Positions 45,190 to 57,185 of a DNA stretch of 64,000 nt are shown here, one piece after another; the first letter of the stretch is position 1, and every line of letters starts with the position of its first letter. The translations under genes and the position numbers were made by a program. The notes under the pieces are model-generated. The model saw only the letters and a list, made by a program, of their open reading frames with translations, made no database searches and had not been told where the DNA came from. This DNA comes from Cepaea nemoralis. Taxonomy: Eukaryota; Mollusca; Gastropoda; Stylommatophora; Helicidae. The stretch lies in contig JACEFZ010003406.1 in NCBI GenBank assembly GCA_014155875.1, forward strand, positions 127,501-191,500, given 5' to 3'.

Positions 45190-45640
45190 TCTAACATATG
45201 GATCAACGAGACCATGCGGCAAGATTTTAAGGACGCGTCAATAGTCCATCTTTACAAACGTAAAGGAAACCGCCAATCCTGTGGCAACCACCGAGGCATC
45301 GCCTTGCTCTCAATTGCTGGGAAGATACTCGCCAGAATTCTTCTCAATCGCCTCACGGCCCGTCTCGATCAAGGTCCGAAAGTCGTGGCGTACATCGTTA
45401 CGCAAGGGTGCAGTCACTTGTGAAGCAGCCAGGACTGCAAGAGCTGTGAAGAAAAGGCTGGACAGAAAAACCACTGCAGGAGATCCTCCTCCTGGAACAT
45501 CAAGCATTCCTTGACCACATTGTCAAAGAACATTTCGAGCTAAAAAAGGCCTTATCAGCCATCTTAGAACTCACGGCTCCATACTTTCAATCCCCAGTGG
45601 ATGAATTGAATGGTCATCATCATTCTTGATGGACAAACAA
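45190..45640 (+). pseudogene. Internally deleted LINE ORF2 with terminal zinc finger
   Basis: The + frame reads MRQDFKDASIVHLYKRKGNR, then GNHRGIALLSIAGKILARIL, the start of an RT domain. It then jumps to a C-terminal C2H2-type finger, PHCQRTFRAKKGLISHLRTH, in another frame (about 45517-45576). The core of the RT is missing. The finger resembles the one at the end of the minus-strand LINE (45951-46020). Confidence 0.7.
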
Positions 45641-45641
45641 C

Positions 45642-45738
<97 letters not shown>

Positions 45739-45850
45739 GACGCTGACGTGGCCGAAAGGATAAGAGTGCTTGCTCTTCCGATGCGCTGATGGCTGGATGG
45801 GGGGGGGGGGGGGGGGGGGAGGAGTTGACTACCCACCCACACGTTAAGTT
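45641..45850. repeat. (TC)n microsatellite, tRNA-like scrap and G-run
   Basis: About 95 bp of TC ends at 45736. Then GACGTGGCCGAAAGGATAAG looks like a tRNA-like SINE head, followed by a G-run at about 45800-45820. Confidence 0.8.
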
Positions 45851-45899
45851 GATGTTCCGTTCCGAAAGGAATGACGAACTGACTGACTGATTGGCACCT

Positions 45900-48060
45900 T
45901 GCCGTCTTGACCGACGATAGTTTGTTAAACTGCTTCAAAAGGCATAATAACTACAACTTATGGCGGTAGCGAATTTGACTGATCAGACCAATTCGCGCTT
46001 TAAATGTTCGTCCACAGTGGATGCATGTGAACACATGATCACTTCCACCATCTCGCACCATCTGACGTCTCACACACTCGGTGCGCGACTTATCTGCAAT
46101 CATTTTCTCCTTTGTCTTTATTCCATTTCTGATCGTTGTACTACATGCAACACACTCAGCGGCGACTTGCTCCCAATGTACAATATCAGTGCCTGTATGA
46201 ATCGTGTCCCGCTTACATCGCATTGTATCGTAGTAGATGCCGACCACGACATCTCTTACCCATCTGTAATTCACCAACCAAAGATGTTCTTTTGGTATTC
46301 TACCGCCATCCATCCTCCTAATGTGCTCTATCCATTTAAGTCTATGACGACCACATGGAACAAACCGTCACATAACCCGTTCTTTCCTATACTTCAGTAT
46401 TTATGATTTTGTCTTGCCACTTAATACCAAGTTTTTTTTCCCGCAAACACCGCATATGAAAGATGTTTAAATGTTTCTCTTAGCGTGAGTAAGTTGACCA
46501 GGCCTCGCTGCCATAAAGAACAGTAAAAAGGACACATGCTTGATAGACCAGGACTTTTGTTTTGGCAGTAAGCTTCCTGTTCTCCCAGACTCTTTTTCTT
46601 AACCTATTCATTGTTGTTGCTGCCGTACCAATCCTGATGTTGATTTCCTGATCTACTTTTACTGTTTAACTCTTATCCTGGATATGTAAAATGATCTACT
46701 ATCTCCTGTTCGGCGTCGTCAATAAAGATTGATGGTGTCCCAGCGCACCTTGTGACATAATCTGTACCTTCCTTTTGCAATTGTTGAATAAAATTCAGAA
46801 CAAGCATTGGAGAATGCAGATAGTCGGCGTTGTAATTCTTCCTCAGAGTGGTTCGTAATTGCAGCATCATCTATAAAAAGCAGCTCTCTGATCAGTACCT
46901 CCTAATTTTAGTCTTGGCCTTTAATCTCTGAGCATTGTAGAGGCCACCATCTGAGCGTGAGTGAATGTGTATACCACCATCCTGATAACGAAAGGCACAT
47001 TTCAGTAGAAGTGAACTGTATATTCCAAAGAGGCTTTGAGCAAGTACACAAACTTACTTAACTCCACTCTTAATTTCAAACTCTTCTGAAGCTGCACCAT
47101 CAAACTTGATTATACCCTTCATGCTTGTGTGGAACGATTCCACAATGGGCAGAAGAGTTCTAGGGCAGCCAGTCTTCTTTAGTGCCTTGAACAGACCCTC
47201 ACGACTGACCAGATAAAATTCCTTTGTGAGATCGATGAAGGCTATAAACAGTGGTTGATTATGTCCACGGTGCTTTTCTTGCAGCTGTCGCAATGAGAAT
47301 ATCATATCAATGGTAGACGGGTTCCTTCGAAAGTTAATTCGGGGTAGACTTGATCTCCCAGGACTTGAAGTCTGCGCAGAACAGTTATTGCAATTATGTT
47401 CACAACGATACATAGAAGTGAGATACCTCTATACTTGTTACAGCCACTCCGATTCCTCTTGTTCTTGTACAGTGTTATGATTCTTGAATCTTTTAAACCC
47501 TGTGGGTCTTGTCCTTTTCGTCAGCATAGCTCTATTAGCTGGTGTATCTGTAGAGCTAGTGTCTTGCCCACTCTATTGGAATCCCATCCTTACCGAAGCC
47601 TTGCCAGAAGCAAATTTATTACCATCAGACTTAACTTCTGTTATGGTCTGAAGTGTGTCCAGGTGGTCAATAGATGACAGGGCCTCTATGGCGTTGAGGA
47701 CATCATCCGCTCGTTTGGTCTCACTTGAGTAAAGCTCCAAATAGTGCTCTACTCATCTGTCCATCTGCTGTTTCTTATCAATGATGCTTTCTCCAGTCAC
47801 GGTTTCCAGTGGTGCACTTCTTTTAATGATTGGACCGCAGGCCTCTTTATCCCTTCATACATGCCTCTGTTGTTTCCCGTATCACTTGCATTTTGAATGT
47901 ACTCGCGTAACTTGATCCACTATTGTCTGTCCAGAAATGAATGCTTTCATTCACGATCAGTTATTTTGAAAACTGTCTGTTGCATCGTTATGAAATTTTT
48001 CCTGCCGTCTTATATTTACCCCCACCCAAGGAATATGTCTTTGATAGGTCCAAAAGCAAC
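45900..48060 (-). mobile_element. Degraded LINE with C-terminal zinc finger
   Basis: Minus-strand order: pre-RT region 48058-47482 (inverted partner of 39175-39745); RT 47413-47054 with INFRRNPSTIDMIFSLRQLQ, FIAFIDLTKEFYLVSREGLF (Asp) and FEIKSGVK; the YADD region near 46880 decayed (LFIDDAAI-like); then post-RT parts FVPCGRHRLKWIEHIRRMDG and KEHLWLVNYRWVRDVVVGIY; and finally HVFTCIHCGRTFKARIGLIS, a C2H2-like finger with one His replaced by Gln (QIRYRH). Many stops and frameshifts. Inactive. Confidence 0.75.
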
Positions 48061-48566
48061 TTAAATCATGGAAAGCGGCGACATTTCTTTGATGTTTTGG
48101 TGAAAAACTAGTGATTTCTCGCTAACAAACTTGTTTTACAGTAATGCCCCGTTCCACTACGCGAGGCTCTTGTCATAAGGCCAATCCCATGTCCCACGTG
48201 AAAATTAACTATTCAACGCTAATGTTTCCATGTGAAGACGTAATACATTTAATAATGTGCACTTCATCTCTGACCCGTAAATTATATACCGCATATAAAC
48301 AAACTTTGAAATCTGCTGTACAATCTCCAGAACAAAAATTTTTTTGTTGGGGGACATAATGATAAGGTTATATGCTAAATCTCATCATTTTCCCTCAGTT
48401 GGTTACTGAGATATGGAATTTTATATTGGGGCAGACAGAAGTAAACAGACTATAGTCGTTCGCACACAGCCTTTGCACACCCTTTCTATCTCTCTTCAGC
48501 TCGCCGAGAGTGTTTCGCGTTGTTCATTCCTTGTTTCATAAGAGAGCTATCTTTCTATCAATTAAG
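48061..48566. other. APBB intron, no gene seen
   Basis: No repeat or coding motif recognised. The 71-codon frame at 48144-48359 has no family features. Confidence 0.5.
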
Positions 48567-48798
48567 GGCTACAGCAGGGGTGGCCAACACGAGGCCCGCG
48601 GGCCGCATGCGGCCCGCCGGGAGTCATGTTATGGCCCGCGGAGTGGGAAACGACGATGTGGTCGAAGCTGTAGCACGCTTGCTTGTTTACTTTAATTAAC
48701 AAAAAATAAAAAAAACATTAGGTGCGTGGCCCGGCAGGAAATATTATTTCTGAAATTTGGCCCGCCTGCTGAAAAAGTTGGTCACCCCTGGGCTACAG
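48567..48798. mobile_element. hAT-type MITE, family 2, copy 2 (inverted)
   Basis: Element 48575-48790 (216 bp) from CAGGGGTGGCCAACACGAGG to GAAAAAGTTGGTCACCCCTG. The exact 8-bp target duplication GGCTACAG is at 48567-48574 and 48791-48798. It matches 4565-4849 in reverse orientation, without the long AT run. Confidence 0.95.
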
Positions 48799-49543
48799 AG
48801 TTTGCAGCCCTTAATTGCTGCAGACCTGTCCTGTCTCTTAAGATCCACGGTGCCACATACCCCTACCCAAAAACCCCTATCGCTGTTTTATAAAAAGTAT
48901 AAGTATACCCCATATACTTAAGTATACCCCACTTTTCACTTGCCGTACAATTTTCTGATGTATCCGTGAAAGCGTCTTCAAGTTGCTGTTGGAACTCAAA
49001 ACACCTATCAGGATCTTTGGTGCTGATAATGTTAATTTGAATACCGAAGACAAGCAATAAATTGCGCTATTTATTTTATTGCCTAGCATATTTCACTGCA
49101 TCTCGTCGGGTACATACTGCAGAAATCATACAACATAAACTAAAGTAATTAGATACATCCTTCAAGCTGAAATATACACTCTTTCGCACTGTGTGTGACA
49201 GATATGGACGCTGGCTCCTCCTCCTGTCTTGATCAGTTCCTTTAGTATACTCCGCTACAGACTGGTGATTCCCTTGTCTGTACATTGCGTGTTGCTGATC
49301 GTACTCCCCCAAGTGAAGGTTCTGGTTAATCTTCTGATGGTGTAGTATATGTCTGGGCTGTCGTTGTTGCTGTTTGTTTGTTTGTTTGTTTGTTTTCAAG
49401 TGGGAGGAGGGGGATGTTAATATTATCATACACAGTACTCTTTCCATCTTTCTTATATATCTTTAATTTTTGTTAATTTATTTTTATTTTTATAATCTAT
49501 TATTTTAGTCTTCACAAACACACAGACATAAAAATCAATAAGA
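48799..49543. other. APBB intron, no gene seen
   Basis: A small TTTG run at 49373-49395. The 123-codon minus frame at 49076-49447 has no motif and includes that simple repeat. Confidence 0.5.
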
Positions 49544-49939
49544 CACTAATACAGTGGTTCTCAACAGGTGGGAAATGCTCTCTTCCCCCCCCCCTCCCCG
49601 GGGAATTTTAGGGTTTGGGGGGGGGGGGGGAATTAAGATTATTTGAAGATCGCGTTAATACAAGAACCGATTACTTGATATTGTTTTTCCCTTCATACTT
49701 TACATTTCTTTACTTCTCGCCCTTCTGAAGTAGACCCGAAAATCACGTTTTATTTAGACGTCTAGACTTGTTCTAGTAAGTGTTATTATATTTAGCTTCT
49801 ATTTTTACGTATACTGTGTAGGGGCGGGGGGGGGGGGGGAATTTACAGGAAGGAAATACGAAAGGGGGAATGGCAATTCTGAACATATGGTGAAGGGGAG
49901 TGCATGGACCAAAAAAGGTTGGGAACCACTGCACTTATA
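49544..49939. mobile_element. hAT-type MITE, family 1, copy 2
   Basis: Element 49552-49931 (380 bp) from CAGTGGTTCTCAACAGG to GGTTGGGAACCACTG. Flanks CACTAATA (49544-49551) and CACTTATA (49932-49939) are an 8-bp duplication with one change. It shares AGATCGCGTTAATACAAGAA and CCGATTACTTGATATTGTTT with 2523-2981 in the same orientation. Confidence 0.9.
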
Positions 49940-50039
49940 CAACTACATTAAAAAGAAGGGGAAAAAAACTATTTTAAAATGACACTAGGACATTTACGTT
50001 GTACTGTTAAGTGCCATTTTGAAACATCTGCTAATGTAT

Positions 50040-50440
50040 TTATACTAGCAGGAGGTGACGTGGCTGAGAAATTTAACGCGCATTAATGTTCTGTTCTGAC
50101 GGCGGCGTAGTTTGTTTGTTCCTGGACTTAAATGTTGACTTCTCGTTCAGAAAGTACTGGCAAACTACTGAGGGTAAAATCGCGTAGTAAATCACAACCA
50201 GCAGATAAGGGCTGGGTCTGAATGCAAGTTCCAGCAAATGTCATGCCGTTCTTATGGAAGTTTTGCGTGGCTGAGAGCTTTAACTTGCTCACACTCGTAA
50301 TTCCCACGTAGAGGTAGTGGGTTCGTTCCACACGCTGGTCAGATGGTCGCTGCTGATTTCTCATTCAGAAATAAATGGCAAACTACGGAACATAAAATTG
50401 TCTTGCGAAGGACGTGCAATTAAAAAAACAAACAAACTTA
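50040..50440 (+). mobile_element. SINE-related fragments
   Basis: Two partial units. One has GAGGTGACGTGGCTGAGAAA and TTCAGAAAGTACTGGCAAAC; the other has TTGCGTGGCTGAGAGCTTTA, GGTAGTGGGTTCGTTCCACA and TCAGAAATAAATGGCAAACT. Both look like eroded relatives of the 50590 SINE. Confidence 0.55.
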
Positions 50441-50578
50441 TAATAGTATCATATATTATTTCATGTTATATGCGCTAATGAATACATTCTAACCACAGTG
50501 TCCCTTCGGTCACTTCCGATCGTGTTCTTGCACAGCTTGCTCTAGCCACTTTCCAATGTGTGTTGATTATTCATTACT

Positions 50579-50814
50579 AACTAGAATAGTAGCCGGCTTC
50601 GTGGCTTAGAGGTGTGACGTGATGACGGTGAGAATCAGCAGTGGTTTGAATCGCATCGGTAACTTACGGGGTATGTGAGCCGGCCGCTCAGAAAGCAATG
50701 GCAAACTACTGAGCGTAATCTTGCCAAGAAATCAACATACAGCTGAAAGATGCTGGTGTTGACAGCGATGTCCTGTAAAGGATATGCAAAAAAAAAAAAA
50801 AAAAACTAGAATAG
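50579..50814 (+). mobile_element. SINE, complete, with target-site duplication
   Basis: SINE 50590-50803 with the 11-bp duplication AACTAGAATAG at 50579-50589 and 50804-50814. The head TAGCCGGCTTCGTGGCTTAG and B-box-like GTGGTTTGAATCGC lead to the body CTCAGAAAGCAATGGCAAAC, TACTGAGCGTAATCTTGCC and GACAGCGATGTCCTGTAAAG, then poly-A. This is a good reference copy for the family. Confidence 0.9.
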
Positions 50815-51460
50815 TTGACTACGCCTCTTGCTGGAGTTGCCGGGCGGCGACAGGTGTTTGGTGTCCGGCACGGTGACTGATTCTGATGTGATAAGGCGTG
50901 GGAAGGGCGGGATTCCATGCGCGGGGATCTCCCTTTATTTGGAGGTGGAGGGTGCACGCTTCCCCTAGGACGAGGTCATTGTGTTAGCCAAGAACACTGT
51001 ATCACCCTTATCAAATGGCTACTGTTTCAGTCTCTACTACAGCGCCTCTCCCTCCTTCTCTCCCCCCTCTCTCAATCCACGCAGCATTCACTTTGTAACG
51101 CCACAGGACCATATATCGCCCTAGGGCACTACCCGAAGACACTGTGCTGTCTGAAGACACTGATACCGCTAGAGACATTGATACTCTGCCAACCTCCACC
51201 TCCTACTGTTTATTTCCCGTCACTTCCTAGCAGACATCGAGCAACTACTGTACACGAGTACACACTTTCCAACCACACCAGTACTTGATAGCCGGTACAA
51301 TGGCGACAAAATGAAGCGTTACTTTTCGGAGGGACGCTATTTAGTGTTATCCTTTGGATTTCGTATGATTTCCTATGGATTTCCTGTGAATAGTGTATTC
51401 CTGTGGATTATGTGATGTTATTTTGTGTTCCTTTTATTGGAAGTTTTCAAAAGAAGCCAC
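50815..51460. other. APBB intron, no gene seen
   Basis: The 123-codon frame 50917-51288 has no recognisable domain. It is pyrimidine-rich and probably chance. Confidence 0.4.
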
Positions 51461-51462
51461 GG

Positions 51463-51930
51463 AAGGTGGATGAAATTTTGAGGGCAGCCGACAGATATTG
51501 TGGGTTATGGCCTCGAGCTTCACGACGGCAGGCAGAGGAACTCTTCTTGAGTCAATGGCTGCGGTCTTCGACCAGTAAGATCACTGCCATAGAGGAAAGC
51601 AACGGCAAACTACCTCTTTAAAAGTGCCTAGTATATCATGATTCGCTTAAAGTACCTTACCCCACCATTAAAACCGGACAGTGGGCTCCATGACACAACG
51701 CCCTACTAAGGCATGGGACGACGGCTAACAGTCACGTGGATTATTTGGAAAACATCAGAAAAGAACAAGGGGAGCGACGCAAAGGAGCTTAGTTGAAAGT
51801 GTCCAAAGCAAAACCTACGACAGCAATGACTGGAAATCAAGAGTTCTGGCCTGGAACAGGGCATTCTGGCGCAGGTGGATATTTAAACCGTTTTAGTTCC
51901 CAGTATCCGCCCCTGTGTGGTCGAGGTCCT
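51463..51930 (+). repeat. Probable retroelement leader/fragment
   Basis: CTCGAGCTTCACGACGGCAG, GAGGAAAGCAACGGCAAACT and ACCGGACAGTGGGCTCCATG look like the 5' region of RTE-like LINEs or a SINE related to them. I cannot name the family; no open frame of note. Confidence 0.35.
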
Positions 51931-51934
51931 TAAG

Positions 51935-52160
51935 GGAATACAGAATAGTAACACTGGGAAACAAAGAATAGTAACATTGTGAAACAAAGAATGGTAACAC
52001 TGTGAAACAAAGAATATTGTATTACGTGTAGATACCATGGTTAACTCCAAGACAAAATATTACATATCTTATAGATACCATGTTAACCCCAAGACACAAT
52101 ATTACCTTTAGATATATATTAGTCCCAAGACACAATATTACCTTTAAATATGTATTAGTC
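51935..52160. repeat. Short minisatellites
   Basis: Three ~22-bp units of GAATAGTAACACTGGGAAAC type, then ~37-bp units with CCAAGACACAATATTACCTT. Confidence 0.8.
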
Positions 52161-52199
52161 CCAGGGCACAATAGTACGCCATGCGTCGGAGTACACTTG

Positions 52200-53027
52200 T
52201 TCCTGGAGCAAGTGGCTGTCGTAATTTGGGGAGTGACAGGTTCGAATCCCAGTATGGTAACTGTAACGGTAGCTTTCAGTTTGTATGTTGCCTATAGTTT
52301 CGACTTTTTCTTTTTCTTTTTCAGTGAGCGCCAATCAGTACTTATGAATGTGTGTCTCATTGGTTCCCTAAACAATTGAAATTACCATGTATTTTCTAAA
52401 GAAGAGGAGAAGGAGGAAGAAGAACACCACGAAGAAGAGGAGGGGGAGAAAGAAAAAGAAGAGTTGTTAGTGGTAGTCGTGGTGATTTTGTTTTAAAAAA
52501 AAACAACTAATAAACCGCACCCTGTTACCGTGATCACAAGTTGTGATACCGATACACATAGTTTCGTTGATTTTAGTGCCACTCAACCAACATTATCGCC
52601 ACCACACCTCGTTTTTATCTGGTCACTGTTTTTGGAGGAAGCCTGTCAGTTCAAAGGAACCCTAGCAAGTATTTTAAAGGCTGGACACCGACCTGGGTGG
52701 TTCCCAGGCGGTATCGAATTGTCGATGGCTTTTTTGGTTAGAATGTTGAGAGGAGTTAGAATGTCAGAGAGGAGGAGTGGTTGATAGCATGGTGACAGAG
52801 GGCAATTACAAGAGTAATGAATGCTGGAGTTGTCTGACCTTAGGAGTTGGTTGTTATTGGGGTCAGTCGCAAATAGACCTTAGAAATAACGATGTTTCTT
52901 GTGATACAATATTAATAATACTCGTAGTAATGGAGAAAATAGTTATGTTATGGCCTCTAAAGAAGTACAGCGGCAGCAGCAGCAGTAGTAGTAGTAGGAT
53001 TAGTTGTTGCTTTAGTAGCAGTCATAT
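52200..53027. other. APBB intron, no gene seen
   Basis: A tRNA-like scrap at 52200-52270 (GACAGGTTCGAATCCCAGTA) related to 14600-14660. A purine-rich run at 52395-52465. Short GCA/GTA triplets at 52970-53010. Confidence 0.5.
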
Positions 53028-53347
53028 AAGTAGTATTAATGCAGGTCCGCATGGCCGAATTTGTAAGAACGCGTGCTCTTAAACATCCGGTGTGCTGATG
53101 CCGAGGTAAATGGTTCAACCCCTACACTGGACAGCTGGACTAAAATGCTAACCTGTCGTTCTTGACTTGGGGACGTAAATTACAAGTACCTCTGAAGTCC
53201 GAGTGGGTTCGCCTGATGGCGAGGGACACTGCTAATAAGGAAAGCTAATCCACACGCAAAATTCAGTCCTTCACTGCTATAAATAATGTGTATGGCCTAC
53301 GCTTGAGTTCAAAGCGGACGTGTGCAAAACAACAAAGTAGTATTAAT
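53028..53347 (+). mobile_element. SINE, class-II-like head, complete with target-site duplication
   Basis: SINE 53041-53334 (294 bp) flanked by the exact 13-bp repeat AAGTAGTATTAAT (53028-53040, 53335-53347). The head GCAGGTCCGCATGGCCGAAT and ATGGTTCAACCCC is followed by the body GGACGTAAATTACAAGTACC, TCGCCTGATGGCGAGGGACA and AATCCACACGCAAAATTCAG. Best reference copy for this SINE. Confidence 0.95.
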
Positions 53348-53473
53348 TAACAGGAAGGATAGTAGCAGTTATATTAGAATAGAAGCAGTAGTAGTAGCAG
53401 TGGGAGCAAGAGTTGTTGTAACACCAGTAATAAACAGAATCATTTTGCGGACATGTACTTAATTCTAATAATG

Positions 53474-53479
53474 ATGATG

Positions 53480-53523
<44 letters not shown>
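53474..53523. repeat. (AAT)n microsatellite
   Basis: About 15 AAT units after a short ATG run. Confidence 0.95.
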
Positions 53524-53524
<1 letters not shown>

Positions 53525-53568
53525 GTTTGAACGTACGAAGTAATGATGTTTGTGAATGTTGATTATAT

Positions 53569-54872
53569 TAGGGACGTTCATTTGAAACCTGTTCCAATGG
53601 CTTTATTACAAAAGCATGAAAGAAACATTAACATGTGTGGTAGAATTAAACAAAGCATTCATTTTGAATAAATTATGCACCATGGGTTGGTCAGAAGTCG
53701 CCGCCGTAGGCATTCAGGCAAGCATCCCATTGCTTAGGTAGGCGGCGAATGCCGTCCGCAAAAAAGGATTGTGGTTGGTCACTGAACCAAGTGTTTACCG
53801 CGTTCTTTACGTCTGCATCTATGTGAAATTGTTGCCCCTTGAGAGCTTTTTTTAGAGGTCCGAACAAATAAAAATCACATGGTGATAAATCAGGACTATA
53901 GACTGGATGTTGCAGAATTTCCTACTTCTTCCTTGCTATTGCTTCCTGCACAATCTTTGCGACATGCGGACGAGCATTATCGTGCAACAAACTTACACCA
54001 CGAGAAAGCATGCTGGGTCGTTTATTCTTGATGGCTTTTTGCAGCTTGTCTAGTGTTTGCAAGTAGAGGGTAGAGCTGATGTTCATGGTCAAAAAATGCG
54101 CTCAGCGGAAACCTGTAACTTGACCAGCGGAAACCTGTAACTTGAATTCTTTGGCTTTTTCGCTTCCATTGCATGCTCTTTCTTTTTCTGCTCGACTCAA
54201 AGTGGTGACACCATGATTCATTGCCTGCCATTATGCGGAAGAAAAATGCATCACCCTCCACTCTGTAACGCAGCAAGTGGTTCAAACACCATCCTATGGG
54301 TTCCTCTTTTTGGTGGTCAGTTAATATCCGTGGTACCCACTGTGAACACACCTTCCGATATTGCAGTTTCTTACGAACGACCTTTTGAATTGTCCCAATT
54401 GACACATCAATTTTTTTCGCTAGCGAACGTATGCTTCGACAATGGTTCATCTGTACTGCTGCATCAATTTTGGTGATAGTTGTTTCTGTTGCAACAATAT
54501 GCGCTTGACCCGGCGTGAAGATCTGTCGTGAACTGACGTCCTTTCCGAAACATTCGTGGCCAGTCTGTCACTGTTGTCTTCGACATACATTTGTTACCTA
54601 CGCTGCCTGCATTCTTTGATGAATCTCCACTGGTTGACATCCTTCAAATGAAAGAAACTGAATCACCGCTCTTTGAGCTTCTTTAGACGGATTTCGGATC
54701 AAACCGTCCATTTTCTTAAAGGTCAGAAACATAACCTTGGCATCATGGGACGATAACCACGTGCTCTTTCATTGATTGGTCATTACTTACTACATGACTA
54801 TGACATGATCATGTTCAACGTACGCATTTACGCCCGGTGCGGCACGAACGGATTTCAAATGAACGCCCCTTA
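53569..54872 (-). mobile_element. mariner (DD34D) transposon, inactive
   Basis: 1300-bp element 53571-54870 with TA on both sides. The ends GGGACGTTCATTTGAAACC and the complement of GGATTTCAAATGAACGCCCC form the inverted repeat. The minus strand encodes a mariner transposase in pieces: NPSKEAQRAVIQFLSFEGCQ, CRSIRSLAKKIDVSIGTIQK (helix-turn-helix), GNESWCHHF (first Asp replaced by Asn-Glu context), HDNARPHVAKIVQEAIARKK (second Asp) and VYSPDLSPCDFYLFG (third Asp). The last two Asp are 34 residues apart. Several stops, frameshifts and an 18-bp local duplication (ACAGGTTTCCGCTGGTCA, near 54105-54140) show it is dead. Confidence 0.9.
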
Positions 54873-54924
54873 TAGTTATAGAATATATTATAATAAGAAT
54901 AAACCTAGGCATTCGCGTTGAGGG

Positions 54925-55385
54925 AACGCAAGTTAAATGTAATTAATAGCTGCCTGAAAATGAAAAGGGCTAACTTAACAACTGTATAGAACTGAACAAG
55001 TTAAATGTAATAGGTGTCTGAGGTTTCTGAAGTTAAATACAATAAATGCCTGTAACTGAAAGAGTAAAATGTAATAGTTGTCTGAGATTACAGGAGTTAA
55101 ATGTAGTAACTGTCTGTAATTGAAAGAGTTAAATATTTTCTGAGATTTCAGGAGTTAAATGTACTAATTGTCTGTAACTGAAAGAGTTAGATGTGATAAC
55201 TGTCTGTAACTGAAGAGTTAAATGCAAAAGTTGTCTGAGATTTCAGGAGTTAAATGTAGTAACACTCTGTAATTGAAAGAGTTAAATGTAATAGTTGTTT
55301 GAGATTTCAGGAGTTAAATGTAATAACTGTCAGTAGCTAAAAGCGTTAAACGTAATAACCGCCTTACACTGAATGATTTAAGTAA
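54925..55385. repeat. Degenerate ~32-bp minisatellite
   Basis: Units alternate between AACTGTCTGTAACTGAAAGA and TAGTTGTCTGAGATTTCAGG, each followed by GTTAAATGTAAT. The pair makes a higher-order unit of about 65 bp. Confidence 0.85.
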
Positions 55386-57185
55386 TAACACTGCCTAGGA
55401 CATAGATGAATCAAACGCAATACCCAACAAGAGACTGACACATCAGGGACATACGCAGCAGCCTCAGTTTGAAATAAACACCCAGCGTGGCAGAGCATCC
55501 TTCCAAAGTTCAGGCCAGAACCAGGGTTTAATGGACACCATAAAACCAGGTGCCATAAAATGCTGGCTAGTTGATCAAATTGCAGTACATGGCTCCAGTT
55601 TTGCTGGAACACCTCATGTGGTTTAACCAGATGTAAACACGCTGACCTGAACCATTAATGAACACGGATGATTGCAGCCCAGATATTTAAAAAGAATTAA
55701 TTTTAATAACAACAAAACAGAGTTATAGCAATATGTTAACCCCTTTGTTGCCCTATAGTGTTCTTATTTGAAGTCTAACAATGAACAAATTTTAGAGTAG
55801 CCATAATTTACAGACATGCCGAATTGGCCGACTTTGATGGGTACTATACAATGAGCAATGGTTTTCAACATTTGTAAATGAAAAGCTAATAGTCGATCGC
55901 CCGTGTTTTACCATCGCCCATAAAGAAGCTCATCTCATCTCGTTTCATCTCATCTTGTTCCTCTTGTACCTTGTCAAGATTAAGCATAAACAGAAGGAGA
56001 ATGCCGGTTTATGGGCTTCATATCTGGAGATTACCATTGACCCTGTTATTCCCTCTGTCCATAAAGAAGCAAATAATAGTAACACTGTAACCTACAGTGC
56101 ATAGTGTAGGAGATTACTAGAGATCGTTGTCTGGGACTGGCTTTAACCTCCTGTAGAACACTTTGGCTGCAAAATTCAATCAGCCATTAACAAGTTTAAA
56201 GAGAAGGAGAGAAAAATAACCCAGCCAACCAAGCTTAAAGGAAACGCTTCTCCTAGAAGAAGTGTGATGCAATGCAGAGAATGTAAGGGAGTCTGGATCG
56301 CCAATGACCTCATTTGACCAAGGATCATCTCCAGAATTTGTACCGGGAATGTTAGAAGTAGGTATAAATTGGAAAAACAGCACAAATGGTGAGTAGAGTG
56401 ATTATCATAAGATTAGCATTTGGCGATCATGCAAAACAAGATGGAAGGGAGTGGACGAAACGGTTCTAAACACAGGTGAAACTTCTTTTCTCAGGCTCAA
56501 GAGAGGAATATGTCACTATCAGTGGGCCTAAAACTGTCTATAGAGACAGGAAATACTCATACAAAAGCAGTGAATTTTAGAATATGCACAGCAACATTCT
56601 GAACCGCGGAAAATAAAGTAAACATGAAAGTGATCTAGTGTTATGCCCTGACAACCGGTAAGGAAGAATAAGCCCAAGAGGAATTTTACATGATAAATTA
56701 AATTGCTATAGTTAATCGAAGAAAGGACTTCATCATAATGTTCACGAGTAACCTGAATGCCAAGATTAGATCGGATAACACAGGTTATGAAGAGACCATG
56801 GGGAAACACAAATTTAGAATAATCAACAAATATGGAGAATTATTCATCCATTGTTGCGCAATATGTCACAGGAGGATGTGTATTTCATTAAAGAAAGAAT
56901 ACATAAAGCAAAGTTGGTGCCATGCAAAGCACTCCTGTCTTTTGCTGCCTTCTGCAATTACCTCCATGTCTTCCCCAATTATTGATCTCTGTCCCCAATT
57001 GTCTTTTCCTCTTGTTTTTGGATCTTCTGTTTTGTTGCCCTGTGCATTTCATAAGGGCTTCAAGTGTTTTCTATGCTGATGGTTTTGTTCCCTTTATCCA
57101 TGTATTTCTAAATATGATTCCTTCTAAATGCTTTTAATCTGCTGCCAGCAGTCTCCCGACACACTATATACACTAGCTGTTGAGG
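55386..57185. other. APBB intron, no gene seen
   Basis: Contains the dispersed repeat copy 55918-56062 (partner of 12225-12362). Several frames of 60-113 codons between 56170 and 57140 show no known motif and no APBB-compatible splice phase that I can support. Confidence 0.5.

Noticed and set aside
50917..51288. 123-codon + frame as a possible small gene
   Set aside because: No recognisable motif, no splice phase matching APBB, and low-complexity pyrimidine-rich content.
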